Origin: Phocoena phocoena
Lineage: Eukaryota; Chordata; Mammalia; Artiodactyla; Phocoenidae
Direction: 5' to 3'
Assembly: GCF_963924675.1 (NCBI RefSeq)
Contig: NC_089220.1
Span: 61,700,639 to 61,764,638 of the forward strand
DNA length: 64,000 nt
This document shows, in pieces, positions 10,734-22,145 of the stretch. The notes under the pieces are model-generated. The model had not been told where the DNA came from. It worked only from the letters and a program-made list of their open reading frames with translations, and searched no databases. The position numbers were made by a program, and so were the translations under genes. Each line of letters starts with the position of its first letter. Within the stretch, counting starts at the first letter, position 1.

Positions 10734-11440
10734 GAGGTCATTTTTTTAAGATGAGAGGGATTTATTCTAGGTTTTATTGCGAGAATGAGGTAATTTCCAG
10801 ATCTAAGTCTCTCAGGAGGCAGGAGTTGATGATGCTGGTAGAGAAATACACTCTAACAGGATGAGCTGTCTCCAATTCTCCGAGACAGGATGTGTGAAGG
10901 TAAATAGAGTTAAAGGTGGGGAGCTGGATGTTGACAGATATCCTCCCTGATAACCACTATTTACTCTGTGAAATGGAAGGCAAGATTATCTGCTGATAGT
11001 GAAGAGGGAACTTGAGAAAAGTGGTGTGAAGGTTAGAAATAGCACCTGTGAGAATAGAAAAGAGTAAAGACCAGGAACTCATAGCAAAATTGAGTCATTG
11101 AGTTCCCAGTTGACCTGGGGCACCGTACATTTGGGGTGGCACCAATTTTCAGATCATGTGATATTCTCCAGTGATGCTAGAACCTGAGGATAGGGGCAAA
11201 GAAAGCACTTGGTGGAAGTTTTTAAGAAGTGATAGATTGAGTGTGATTGAAAAAAGGAAAAGAACATACCAAGAATAAGGAAAGAGGAGAACACAAGAGA
11301 AGTTCCATTAGACTGGGATGAGTGGGAGAGATGAAAGGAGCAAGTCCGGATGAGGCTGAAAGGCAGGTATTACTGAACCAAGGCAGTGAGAGGGGCAGGG
11401 CAAGGATAGAAAAATGGGCTGGTGGCACTTAGTGTCTCAG
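10734..11440. other. Unclassified purine-rich DNA, possibly old LINE
   Basis: It carries on the style of the sequence left of the MLT1-like LTR, suggesting one old element split by the LTR, but I could not name it. There is no gene. Confidence 0.3.
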
Positions 11441-11441
11441 A

Positions 11442-11483
11442 ATATCTCCATTCCAGGTGATGTAATGATATCTCCATTCCAGG
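11442..11483 (+). repeat. 16-bp direct repeat
   Basis: The 16-mer atatctccattccagg occurs at 11442-11457 and again at 11468-11483, ten bases apart. It is a small local duplication of unknown cause. Confidence 0.9.
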
Positions 11484-12960
11484 CCTTGGGAACAGGTTGC
11501 TAAAATGAGGTGGTGGTAAAAAAAAATTTTGAAATGAGGAAGCCAAGGAAATATTAGGCTAGGGCATTTGGGTAGGGGCGAGGGAACTGTTCAATGCGAT
11601 GGCTAGTATCAATGAGTGCAAAGTAAAGGAACTTCAATCCTCACTAAATGTGGGCCCCTAGAACAAAGGTCACTCCCAGCCCTCAACAATGGGAGAAAGC
11701 AGAATGAACACCCCTCTGCTTGGGGACAGTCAAGAAACAGTTATTTATTGGTTGCTTGATTATGGAGTATAGAAGGTTCTTTCTCTTTCAGTGGGTTTTG
11801 TACACATCCGGTCTTCCAAACCTTGCTTTCAGTGTCTATACTGCGACTTCAGCAGTGCAGAACCCCTTGCTTAGCTAAATATTCTGCCCTCCCTGCAACC
11901 CAACACTGAAACCAATATTTCTTTTTTCACAACCAGAGTTGACTTGCAAAGCCCTTAAATATTTGACAATTTGTAAAATTATATAAATTAGCTGGGAATA
12001 GATCTTTTCCAGAGCTCTGTACAAACTTCACATCCCTGGTTCCTTTCAATCATTCTTGTGTGTAGCTTCTAAGAGTAAATCTATCTAAGTATTCTGGGAA
12101 CCAAACTGAAAGGTGGCACTGAGTTTCTACTCTTCCCCTCTTCTGCTGATGATTTCCTCAATGGCAATTGTTTACCTTTCACTAAAGCTGACATACTTCT
12201 TCTTACAAGCCCTATGGGAATTAATTTCTACTCAAACAGTTAGTTGGAAATGAACAATTACAGAATACTCCATAGGCAACTCTCGAGTGAGGGGAGTAAA
12301 ATCTTATGAATGATTATAATGAAGTATGTGGTTATATTTATCAGTATAGCAAAGGTGATAAAATAATAGCGCAGATCAGTACCATTGGGATCAATTTTAA
12401 ATTATTTAAATTTTTATGAAAATATTTTAAGTGGTGGTGATTTCTGAAATAGAATCATCAGCTTTTCCCTTTAATTTGCAACAATTTGCTTAAATAAGAT
12501 GACAGGATAGTTGAGGAAATTTATACTATTAAGGAGAGAAATATTTCTAGAGTTAGTCAACGTCCTCAAAGACCAACAGATAACGTGAGTTCTTACTGTA
12601 CCTTTTTATTTTCCATTTAAAACTAGGTTTTAAAAAAACTCAACTTTTGTTAGTAAGATGGATATAGATCCTTCTGTTCATCCTAGAACTTGGAATCCAG
12701 AATATATCGTTATCAAAATCTATCTAGCAAGCTATCAGTTCTTTTCCTTTTCCCTGCTTTACCTGAAGTAATCTCAAGAAAAGAAAAATACTGAAAAAAC
12801 ATTTTATTTTTGTTTGCTTTTAAAGTATTTTTCCAATGTCACTTGGAATAATATCTGCTAACATGCAAGCTAAAGCACTTTGTAGAAACTAACAACATAA
12901 GCAATGGAGAGCATATAGAGGTGACTATTCCCTATACCTGCTGAGTGATTGATGAAACTG
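11484..12960. other. Single-copy, AT-rich non-coding DNA
   Basis: No recognisable repeat or gene. AT content rises after 12300. Confidence 0.4.
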
Positions 12961-13245
12961 TTAGAATTTACAAATGTCAAGTTCCTACCATATAGAAAAC
13001 ACTTGCTACCTGTTAAGAAGGTAACCAAATCCTTTTTATTCAAGAGCTTACAGTCTAGTACAGAATTATAATAAATACATAAATCACTACAATAAATGGC
13101 AGAAGAGTGACATGCATTATTAAGGGAGGATGAGGAAAGACTCCTAGAAGGTCTCCCACAGAGAAAAGGAGGAATTTGAGCTGGTATCTAGGCGTTCCCC
13201 TCACCTGCTCAGCAGAGGTAGGCATATTAATCCAAGACATCTACC
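12961..13245 (-). mobile_element. L2 LINE fragment
   Basis: It reads 'caagttcctaccatatag', 'ttcaagagcttacagtctag', 'gaataataaatac'-like sequence and 'aaaggaggaatttgagctgg', matching the reverse strand of the L2 3' region in order. It is diverged. Confidence 0.6.
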
Positions 13246-13355
13246 AATGTCCATCAGATGGACATTTAATATAGTTCATGTTTATTCATTACAGAAACAA
13301 TCAATGAACACCACTGACTCTTCACGTTGTAACGACAATTCTATTTTTCCCCACT

Positions 13356-13356
<1 letters not shown>

Positions 13357-13403
<47 letters not shown>
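13357..13403. repeat. (GT)n microsatellite, about 23 units
   Basis: A pure gt dinucleotide run. It is a likely polymorphic marker. Confidence 0.97.
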
Positions 13404-13405
<2 letters not shown>

Positions 13406-13427
13406 GTATGTATGCATGTGTAAATCA

Positions 13428-13625
13428 TGTAATGGTTAAAAGCATGGGCTTTGGAGTCAGAGAGACCTGATTGGGTAAATCATTTAACTTCTCTAAGCCT
13501 CAGTTTTCTCATCTACATCCTGTGGACAAACTTAGAACTTTCCACATAGGACGATCACGACAATTAAATGAAATTGTACAGCAGCAGCCATCTGGTAAGC
13601 GTTCAGTAAATGGCACTATTATATT
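13428..13625 (+). mobile_element. MIR SINE
   Basis: It has 'taatggttaaaagcatggg', 'ctttggagtcagagagacct', 'aacttctctaagcctcagtt' and 'ttctcatct', the tRNA-like head and core of MIR. The 3' end 'gtaagcgttcagtaaatgg' is also present, so it is nearly full length with an altered middle. Confidence 0.85.
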
Positions 13626-13639
13626 TGCTCTTAGTATGC

Positions 13640-13750
13640 TGTTTATCAACACGATGAGATTTGAAGCTCCTTTAGGACAGGGACTGTTAATTTTTCTTCT
13701 TTTATAAGTTATTCAAAACAGCTCTAGATTTTGAATAAATACTTAATAGA
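13640..13750 (+). mobile_element. L2 3' end fragment
   Basis: 'gaagctcctttaggacaggg' and 'aataaatacttaatagatg' match the L2 3' UTR order. It is short and diverged. Confidence 0.5.
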
Positions 13751-16700
13751 TGTATGTTGCTTGGACTTTTAAACTTTTGAACATAATCCCTCTGAGACTG
13801 ATGAAATCTGAGGACGAGCCAAGCAGGGAGTCTTTTTCCATCACATATTCTATTTCTGACTTATCACTTATATGCCGATAAGGGGCCTTTCCAGATGAAC
13901 GTGAATTGATATGGGCTTTGGTGACATGGGCGCCTTAGGTGGTGAGCCCTATATAACAGGAGTGTCTGGGAGGACTAACTCATCACTCACAGCTGAAAAG
14001 ACATAAACATACCACACTGTTGTTTAGCCATCCAGTGGCTGGTAGGTGACTTTTTTTCTTCTCAGAATCTGTCATCATGCATGCAACCAGGCAAAGTATT
14101 TTAAGTTTATTTTGAAAGAACATGAAATCCTCAAGAATGCTGGTAAATGTGAGATATTTTTTCTTTAACATAGTACCTCGGCGCTAAAGAAACCTTTAAC
14201 CAGCTTTTCCTCCTGAACAATGTTATCTCCCAGTTTCTTAATTCATAATACCCATTTACTGCCATGCCAGTGCACAGTGAAAACAAGAGAAGCTCATGTC
14301 GGCAATTGGCGTGTTAGTTTTTAAAAATATATTTTGCTTGTATTCTATTGTGCTTTGAATTGCAACAGAAGATGATGTCGTTAGTGATCGTTACCATTCC
14401 AACAGCAGCCTGGGTTTCTCACCCCAAATTATATAACACTGAACTGCCAGAGAACTATGCAGGAGACCCTTGGAATCCACAGATTTAACACTCTAGGTTT
14501 TGAATATTTGCAATGGACCATGAAGGTTTGTGATGTGTTAATTGGCAGTTTTGCTGAGGTTCAAATTCGAATCACATGTACTTTGAAGCTAGTGTTGTGG
14601 GTGATTGAGGAGCTAGTAAGTAAGCCTCCTCTCAGCCACTCAGCAGTCCTCTCCAATCAGACTTTTTTCTTCTCCACTCCTGACCTAGGCAGTAACTCTT
14701 GGGTGATTAAAAACTTGGTTTCGGTGAAAAAGAGAAATAGTCATCTTATGAAAGATAAGGTGAGTAAATCTTTCAAAAACATTTGCCTGGTTTCAGAAGA
14801 TGATATGCTTTGGGAATACATATGTCTCCAAAAAAAAAAAAACCCCAAACTAATTCTTTAAAGCATGAGGAGCCTGTGCAAATATCTCCATATTCACAGA
14901 TTTGGAGATTTTTTTGTGTGTCTCGGGATTTATCCGTTGCAAATATCAAGGATTTCCAAACATGTAGCTTGGAGGATCTAGATGAGATTTTAAAATAATA
15001 AAAGATTTCCCTTGCTTTGCTTCTCCTAAAGCTGAAATATGAGTACCTAGTGCCAGGCTACAAGAGTTCTCTTTTCACTGCCCACAAAGGCTCTCAGTGG
15101 CATGACTTGCTCCTGAAGGAGCCCAGGCAGCATGAGAGCAGTGCTTTGTGGCCAAAGTGTGGCCTTGAGGTGGCACATTCTGGGAATTGGAAATCTTAGG
15201 GTTGACAAGCTCTCCCATCGCCTGGCCCTGAGGAAAGTGCTGCCCCACCTGATGGTGCTTGTGGAGTCAGACATCTGAGCATCAGTAATCAGCACTTATC
15301 AGACAGGGGCGAGGCCACTGTACCCAAATACCATGCTGTGTGTAACAAAACTGTTCTCTCACACCCCGCAGAATAAGAAGACAGGCTTTTCTGGTAAAGC
15401 TTAAATGTATTCAATTTTAAAAGGCCATTCTTTATTTTTATTTTTATGTTAAAATGTCCTTTTTAATAAGATGGTAGAGATGGTAGATGGTAGGGCTTTT
15501 CGGCTGTTTGTTTCTCACTCGGCATGATTAAAAGTTGGCAATTTTATGGAAGTCCCCCAACATTTTTTGAAATTTTACTTACCTGGGAAATCCAAAAGGC
15601 TCTATCTAGTTCTAAGGTTTAGCAAGGAGGAAACTTCTGTAGAGAGCTCAGGTTTTTCCTCTCAATCAGGAATAGACGCAGTATGTATGGCCTCTGGGCT
15701 TTTTGCACAAGAGCATCTGAGTCCTCGGGTCACACCTGAACCCAGCTCTTCTGTGGCAGTGTGTTTCATTGCCACTCAAGCTATTAGACCAGCTGTGTTT
15801 ACATATCTTGAGCCATTCAAAGTAAGTGATCTTTGTTCTGCTAACAATGGAAAGAGTTTGACTTCATAAGCCGCATCAAAAAAAAAATCCATCCTTGGCT
15901 ATCATCCAGAAATGACAGTTGCAAAAGATAAGATTGAATCAATGATTTATTTTTGTATCTTTTGTTTCCTTTTTTTTTTTTCATTTGGTTATAGTTTTTC
16001 TGTTTTTGTAGGACTCATACAGTACTTGAGGAATGGTGAGATTTACAAATTAAGCCAAATTTTAGGCAGTAATTTTTTAAAAAGCATATTAAAGATTGAA
16101 ATTTAGCAGCAGACTGAAGACCAGATGGGCTGTCAGATAACAAAACTCGAGCTAACAAGAGATTATTCTTGAAGACCTACATCTTCACCTGTTGTTTATC
16201 ATAGTGGAATGTTGACATATCAGTTACTGCTCTATGGAGTCAGAATTCTGCACCTTAGACCTGATCCCCAGGAAGGGCCTTTAAATTTAGACTTGAGTGT
16301 AAGGTGGACAGCAGAGCATAAGTTAAACAACATCTAAGTGAAACAGATATGCAGAAAGTCAAGAGGGTTACAAGAGAAATAGAATATAGCCAACAAATTT
16401 TTAAGACTGATTATATATATAACGTAATTACATATGGCAAAATGAAGTACAGGCAGTCTCCAAATCTACATACACTCCCAGTAAAGGGAACGTAAGTAAA
16501 AAAAGACAGAAGTCAAATCTGATTTCCTCATAGAAACTGTTATAATAGGGGATTATATGCCTCACCAAGAGCATGATGTCTAAAGTTTTCTAGAAATCAC
16601 CAGAAATCATAAATAATCAACAACAAATGCTATGTATACATAGTGTAATGCTTTCTGAAATAGATATAAACCAAGCTGGGCAATCCTTCAGGTTCCAGTC

Positions 16701-17249
16701 TTAGAGACAAGCTCTGTCTAGACTGGAGCCCCTTAACTTGGATGAGGATGAATTCTAGACAGCTCTCTGAACACACGTAGCTGCTGTGTTCAAAGATGCC
16801 AGTCTCTGACCTGCCAGGAAATGTGGATTCTTCAAACAAGGCACCGTGCCACGCCCTGTGAGGATGCAATACTAAATAAGGTAGAAGACAATGGTGGCCC
16901 CAGAAGAAGTCCAAGAGTACGAAGTCTCCATTAAAGAAATGTAAACATGGAGATGACACAGCAGTTTAAGTAGTTCTGTGCCACTTGAGGTTTCCTATTG
17001 AGAGATGTGTTCGGTTTCTTTGTTATGAATTAATATTTTTGTAGGAAAAACATGGGTCTACATATTTTAAAAAGAATTTTAAGCAACTAAGGAAAGTTTA
17101 AAAATCTCAATATACCCTTGGGAGAAGAAATATGTAAATTGCCATCCTTGTTAAGCATTTAGATAATATGGAAATAATGTGATGAGAGTAGTTCTCGTTG
17201 GGATTTTTAGAAATTTAGCTCTGTTTTGTAATCACTGGTATCTTATTTT
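13751..17249. other. Single-copy non-coding DNA
   Basis: No repeat was recognised over about 3.5 kb. An open frame at 14457-14861 (134 codons) starts in ordinary sequence, has no domain signature and ends in an A-run; I treat it as chance. There is no CpG-rich promoter. Confidence 0.45.
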
Positions 17250-17264
17250 AAAATACGCTTCCAG

Positions 17265-17474
17265 GGCTTCCCTGGTGGCGCAGTGGTTGGGAGTTTGCCT
17301 GCCGATGCAGGGGACGCGGGTTCGTGCCCCGGTCCGGGAGGATCCCACGTGCCGCGGAGCGGCTGGGCCTGTGAGCCATGGCCGCTGGGCCTGCACGTCC
17401 GGAGCCTGTGCTCCGCGACGGCAGAGGCCACAATAGTGGGGCCCGCGTACAGCAAAAAAAATAAATAAATAAAT
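17265..17474 (+). mobile_element. CHR-type cetacean SINE (tRNA-Glu-like head)
   Basis: The head is 'ggcttccctggtggcgcag', with a B-box-like 'ggttcgtgccccgg' and a body 'tgccgcggagcggctggg'. The tail is (aaat)n. It is flanked by a perfect 15-bp target-site duplication, aaaatacgcttccag, at 17250-17264 and 17475-17489. It carries private differences from the other copies ('gagtttgcctg', 'gacggcagagg'). Confidence 0.95.
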
Positions 17475-17489
17475 AAAATACGCTTCCAG

Positions 17490-18045
17490 TGTTGACAGAT
17501 GAAAACTTTCCAAATTATGAATGACCTTCAAAATGTATATAGTTTCTAAAAACAGTAATACTTGAAGGGCTATGGAAAACTCCTTTAAAAATAATAATAA
17601 ACAAAGAGAGCAGGAGGAAACTTTTGGAGGTGATGGATATGTTTATGGCATAGATAGTAGAGATGGTTTCATGGGTGTGTACGTATCTCCAAAACTCCAA
17701 AACTCCTTCAAAACAAGCTCTTCCATTCACGAGGATATTGAAGGGAGAGGGAGAATGTACGCCTGCCTGACAATTCCCAGAGAGAGGAAAAATTTGTAAT
17801 TGTTGGAAGTGTGATAGAAATGTTAACTAGAACCAAGATAGAAAACAAAGACAGAGGAAACTTGAGAAGAGCCCCATTATTACACTTCCAGATAAATCTG
17901 TTTTATCCACAGACATTTAGTAATGACCCATCATCATGTTCCCCTTATCTTTGGCTGCAACAATACCAGGTGACATTGCATTAAGTGATATCGTATTGCT
18001 GTGTGAAGGAGTATAAAGAATATCTAGCACATGGATTTTTATCAC
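17490..18045. other. Single-copy non-coding DNA
   Basis: Nothing recognisable. Confidence 0.4.
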
Positions 18046-18280
18046 CTTGAGTAATTATAATAGTAGCTACTATTTATTGGGTATGTCCCCAGGCATGGTG
18101 CTAGGCTTGAACATGCTAGGCTTGAACATGCATTACCCATTTTATCTTCTAAACAACCCTAAAATATGGCTTCTACCACTACCCCATTTTACAGACATGG
18201 AAGCTAAGATTTAGAGCAGTTAAGTAACCTTCCCATTGTCGTAGAATCTGGAGAGATTTAAACCCAGGTCTGTGTGAAAG
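18046..18280 (-). mobile_element. MIR SINE with internal 15-bp tandem duplication
   Basis: Reverse-strand MIR: 'ctactatttattgggtatgt', 'caggcatggtgctaggc', 'accccattttacagacatgg', 'gcagttaagtaacctt' and 'atttaaacccaggtctgtg'. The 15-mer gctaggcttgaacat is present twice in tandem at 18100-18129, an addition absent from the MIR pattern. Confidence 0.82.
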
Positions 18281-19974
18281 CAACTTTTGGTCAGCTGAAA
18301 GCAATTTGTGTCTTATTGCCTCAACCAGAGGGATTAGGGATGTCATAAGGATGCTATAGCCACAACTAGAAAGCCTGGGTAAGTCAGAAGCAGTGTCAGA
18401 ATAAGAGAGACATGCAGTGCTACTCTTAAAAAAAAGGGATGGACACTAAAATAATTTTAATCATTAATTTATTAAAAATAAATTAATTGGTAGTTAAGCC
18501 CCAGTCATTGTCACTTCACTGATCTGGGTTTTCTCTCTGTGTTTTAAGGCTGTCAGCACTAATAGAAAGTGACACAATTGCTTCTCTCCTTGATCATTTT
18601 GCCCCTGACACTGATGTTAGGTGCATCTCTCTTGCTGGTTCTCAAACTGTAGCTGGCTCCCTTCCGCCACCTTCTCTAGGTCAGTGACTTACTGGGCCCC
18701 TCCTTCTCTGATACTTACAATACCAAGCCCATCCCAAATGCACTGAAGCCATTAAACAAAGGCTATTGCTAGTGGGTGATGCCAGGGCCACAGAAATGTG
18801 AAGAGTCAGTTGGAATCCTGAAAATTCTTAGAGTGCAGCTCTGTGGGCCGCTACATGTTTCTCCACACTGCAAATTTCAGTGAAACGGTGCCGCCGGAGT
18901 GGGCCCAGATGTGTGTCAGGATTACAGCAGCCTCGTCACAGCAGTATTTGCAGCACCAGATGTCCAGTAAAAAAGGGTTAAAACTTCAGATCTGAAGCCT
19001 GTTTTGCCACCTCCTCACAAAGTGCCCTGGTGAGACAATCCTTTGTGATTACCTCATTATTCATCACCTCCCAGCAGATACCAGTGGGCTTGATTTGCTG
19101 GGCTAGAAATCCTTTTGGGTGTCATGTGTCAGCTAAACAGGCTTAGTTACAATAGAGCCTGATTAGTTTTCACCTTGGCCTCATAAAATGTGGCATATGT
19201 ATTAGCATAATGGATTAGGAGGAAAAGAGCATTCACTACAAGAAGTGAGTAAGTGCAGTCCTGGGATTTACACATTTGATCTTTGGTGTGTTTGACTCAC
19301 TCCAACTTTTCAAGATTTGATGGCTCCTTTTTCTCCTAAAAAAAATAGTTTCAGATTCTCACAGTTTTTACTTTTATACAGACTTTCCCAAAGTACCACA
19401 CAGAATTTATAGACTTGATCATCATAGCCTCTCTCTAAGGCAAAACATAACACCACAATCTATTCTTTACTCTAAGAAGAGGTCCTCATGGATATAGACT
19501 TTAAGTTTTATATGTATGCAACCATCCCATGAGTTCAGAACAAAATCAGAATAAGGAGTCAGGATTCACTCTCGGTTCGTTTATACAGGGCCCACAGATG
19601 TAGAACTTTTCTCTGGCTAGAATACAGCATGGTAGCATTTCTGTTTCTAATTCCATTCCATTTTTTTTAACACTACTTATATAAAAGCCATTTTACTAAG
19701 CATTATGAGATACAGCAGATAGTTTCTTTTTAAATCCCTAATCTAGGAGTATTAAGGCCACTGAAAGATTAACAAGCACGAGAATCACTGAATTTAAAAC
19801 AGAATAAAATGAGGAAGAACGCTTGGAGTGAAACAAACAAACAAGAAAAGAACTAATAGTTGAGTGTCTCCAATATGCCTGATATTTTGTTATATTTGTT
19901 TACACGTAGAACAATGTAAGTGGTAGCTCTATTTCATTAGAAGCATAAATATCATCACACAGTACTGGCATGTT
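18281..19974. other. Single-copy non-coding DNA
   Basis: No repeats recognised. It holds the candidate regulatory element at 18840-19200. Confidence 0.45.
18840..19200. promoter_or_regulatory. Candidate conserved non-coding element
   Basis: This single-copy stretch looks constrained: balanced composition and many short transcription-factor-like words. Adjacent inverted SOX-type half-sites, acaatccctttgt in outline (exact acaatcctttgt at 19035-19046), sit beside a homeodomain-like gatta and an attattcat word; acaatag follows near 19150. No repeat signature or open frame explains it. The assignment is inference. Confidence 0.25.
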
Positions 19975-20185
19975 GGAGACATTCATAGATACCTACCAGC
20001 TGCCACACACTGTGCTGAATGCGTTGTGTGCTTTATCTCATGGAATCCTCATGCCAGTCCTACGGGGTCCCTCTTAGAGATGAGGAAATCTGGTCTCAAG
20101 ATTATATAACCTGTCCACAGAGTAAGTGACAGAGCCTGGAATCAATTTCTGGTTGGTGTGACTCCAAGGGCTGTCCCTTTCCACC
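19975..20185 (-). mobile_element. MIR SINE fragment
   Basis: Reverse-strand MIR: 'gctgccacacactgtgctga', 'tttatctcatggaatcctca', 'cttagagatgaggaaat', 'gtaagtgacagagcctgga'. The tRNA-like head is mostly lost. Confidence 0.75.
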
Positions 20186-20189
20186 AGAC

Positions 20190-21300
20190 ACCACTGAAAT
20201 GTGGACCCACTGAAATGTAGTCAACATGTGGAGATGTCGGAGAGACCAGAGCAGGCAAAGGGAGCAGCAGAAGCAAAGACTCAGAGGACAGAAAGCCTGG
20301 AGTATATTCAGGGAACAGATCACAGCCCACTCTGGGATGGAGCTTATGAAGACAAGTAGTAGGAGATAAGCTACAAAGGGGCTTCGGCCCAGTCGGGAAG
20401 GTTGTGGAACCCAGAGTGAGAGTGGCACTTCCTTTGGTCAGCAATAGTTAGCCATCAGAGGCGTGTGAGCAGGAGAGCAATATGACCAGAGCTGTACTTT
20501 AGGAACATTAGTCTGAAAGGAATATACAGTTCAGACCACTTTTATTTGATCACTTTGCATTGCAACCTAGTGCATGCATATTTAAAACATGTTTTTAATT
20601 GAAACAAAAATTGTGTAAGAGACTTCTACTGTATGCAAAATACCGATACTTTCTATTCTGTTGTATTATATTCTATTTCTGTTTCGTTTTTTTTAATAGT
20701 ACTAGTTGTAACTGATTTTCATAACTCAGCCACGGGTTTCAACCCACAGTAAGAAAAACAGTGGTTTAGATCATAGTTGGGAGAGATGGAACGAGGTGGG
20801 GAAACCAATTCTAGATTCTGGCAGGAGTGGAGGCTAGGTCCAGGGAAACGGGAGGGGCACATAAAAAAGATATTTCAGAAGGGAATGACTTGGCAGTTCA
20901 AGAGTCTCCAGGCTGACGGCCATTAACAGAAGTTGGAAAGATGGATGGAGGAACTGGCTTTGTGTGGGATGAGAGTTTGATTTTGGATGTGCTGAGTTTC
21001 GGGTTCCAAGAAGACAGTTCCAGGTTCCAAGAGGTATCAAGCAGGCAGTTGAGTAAGAACCTGTAGGCCAGAAGAGACTTTGGGACTAGAGTATTCTGTA
21101 CTGAGTGTTCTGTATTGAGTAGTATTTATTGAGTATTGTGTATGGCCATCTGTACAGAGGAGTAGTTGAAGTTGAAGAGGGTAAATAATATCCAAGTGAG
21201 AGAAGGGAGAAGTCCAAGGACAGATCCTTTTGAAAACATATGTTTGGGGTGTAGTAGAGGAAAAGGATACACAGGAGGAGCCAGAAAAACCAAAACGCAG
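20190..21300 (-). mobile_element. L2 LINE fragment, interrupted
   Basis: Reverse-strand L2 coding region: 'gcaaagactcagaggaca', 'gtgtgagcaggagagcaata', then after the interruption 'ttagaggaaaggatac'-type sequence, 'tttggatgtgctgagtttcg', 'aagcaggcagttgagtaaga' and 'agaagtccaaggacagatcc'. The order of these words fits L2. Divergence is high. Confidence 0.6.
20526..20768 (-). mobile_element. hAT-like non-autonomous DNA transposon inside L2
   Basis: The right end reads 'gggtttcaacccacagtaag' then 'aaaaacagtggttt', the reverse complement of a terminus that starts caaactgtgggt-like. The interior is AT-rich, with 'ctattctgttgtattatatt'. A copy of the same family lies on the plus strand at about 61946-62222. 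No transposase. Confidence 0.5.
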
Positions 21301-21484
21301 GAAGAAAACCCAGACACTGCAGTGTGTAACTTCTTCCTGTTTTAATTTTTCATCTTTTCTAGTACAATTTGAGTTTTGACAGGCCACAGCAGACTGGCCC
21401 CAAACAGTAAAAAATGATGAACAAAGTTGGCTTCTACTCTCTCACATCCGACAGCAAAATCATTGGTATTTGTACTTTTCCTTC

Positions 21485-22145
21485 AGCCCTCAGGTTCTAG
21501 TCATCTTCTGCTGTGTAACAAACTACCCCCAAAACACTGGGGCTTAAAACTACCACAATATTTACTTCAGCCTTTTGTGGGTCAGGAATTTGGGAAGAGT
21601 CCAGTTGGTCAGCTGGGGCAGTGGGAGCAAAATGATCCCTTCCAAGGTGGTTTCTTCATTGACAGGTCTGGTGCCTCAGGCTCCTTGGCATTTAGCTCTC
21701 TCCATGTGGGATCTCATCCTCCAGGGCCTCTTCTTGGAGCATGGCAGCCTCAAGGTAGTCAGACTTACGATGCGGCAGCTCAGGGCACCAAGAGCAACCA
21801 TTTCAAAACACAAGAAGTGGGGCTTCCCTGGTGGCGCAGTGGTTGAGAGTCCGCCTGCCGATGCAGGGGACACGGGTTCGTGCCCCGGTCTGGGAAGATC
21901 CCACATGCCGCGGAGTGGCTGGGCCCATGAGCCATGGCTGCTGAGCCTGCACGTCCGGCCACAACAGTGAGAGGCCCGCGTACCGCCAAAAAAAAAAAAA
22001 AAAAAAAAAACACAAGAAGTGGAAGCTTCTGGATAAGGCCTAAGCTCCAGAATTGGTCCAACATCACTTCTACCATGTTCTGTCAGTCAAAGTAGTCACA
22101 GAGCCCACCCAGATTTAAATAGAAGGGACACAGATTCTCCTACTC
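21485..22145 (-). mobile_element. ERVL/MaLR-like LTR, split by a CHR SINE
   Basis: Left part: 'ttctgctgtgtaacaaacta', 'ggggcttaaaactaccacaa', 'gtgggtcaggaatttgggaa'. Right part, after the SINE: 'taaggcctaagctccagaat', 'caacatcacttctaccatgt', 'agcccacccagatttaaat'. The two halves join as one ancient LTR-like repeat on the reverse strand. The exact family was not resolved. Confidence 0.6.
21821..22006 (+). mobile_element. CHR-type cetacean SINE with a 25-bp internal deletion
   Basis: It has the standard head and body but lacks about 25 bp between 'cacgtccgg' and 'ccacaacagtg' that the other copies in this window keep. A 16-bp target-site duplication, aaaacacaagaagtgg, is perfect at 21805-21820 and 22007-22022. 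The A tail is about 24 long. Confidence 0.95.

Noticed and set aside
14457..14861. 134-codon open frame on the plus strand
   Set aside because: No domain, it ends in an A-run, and nothing around it suggests a promoter or splice structure.
17265..17340. tRNA-like head of SINEs as a real tRNA gene
   Set aside because: It has the B-box-like sequence but cannot fold as a full tRNA, and it is followed by the SINE body and A tail with target duplications.
17243..17531. Recurrent proline/arginine-rich frames over each CHR SINE, both strands
   Set aside because: The same readings recur at every SINE copy (21780, 24232, 25624, 44904, 48430, 60040), so they reflect the GC-rich SINE body and not genes.
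18944..18968. Possible REST/NRSF site ('tttgcagcaccagatgtccag')
   Set aside because: The left half resembles the motif, but the right half lacks the required ggacagcgcc-type sequence.
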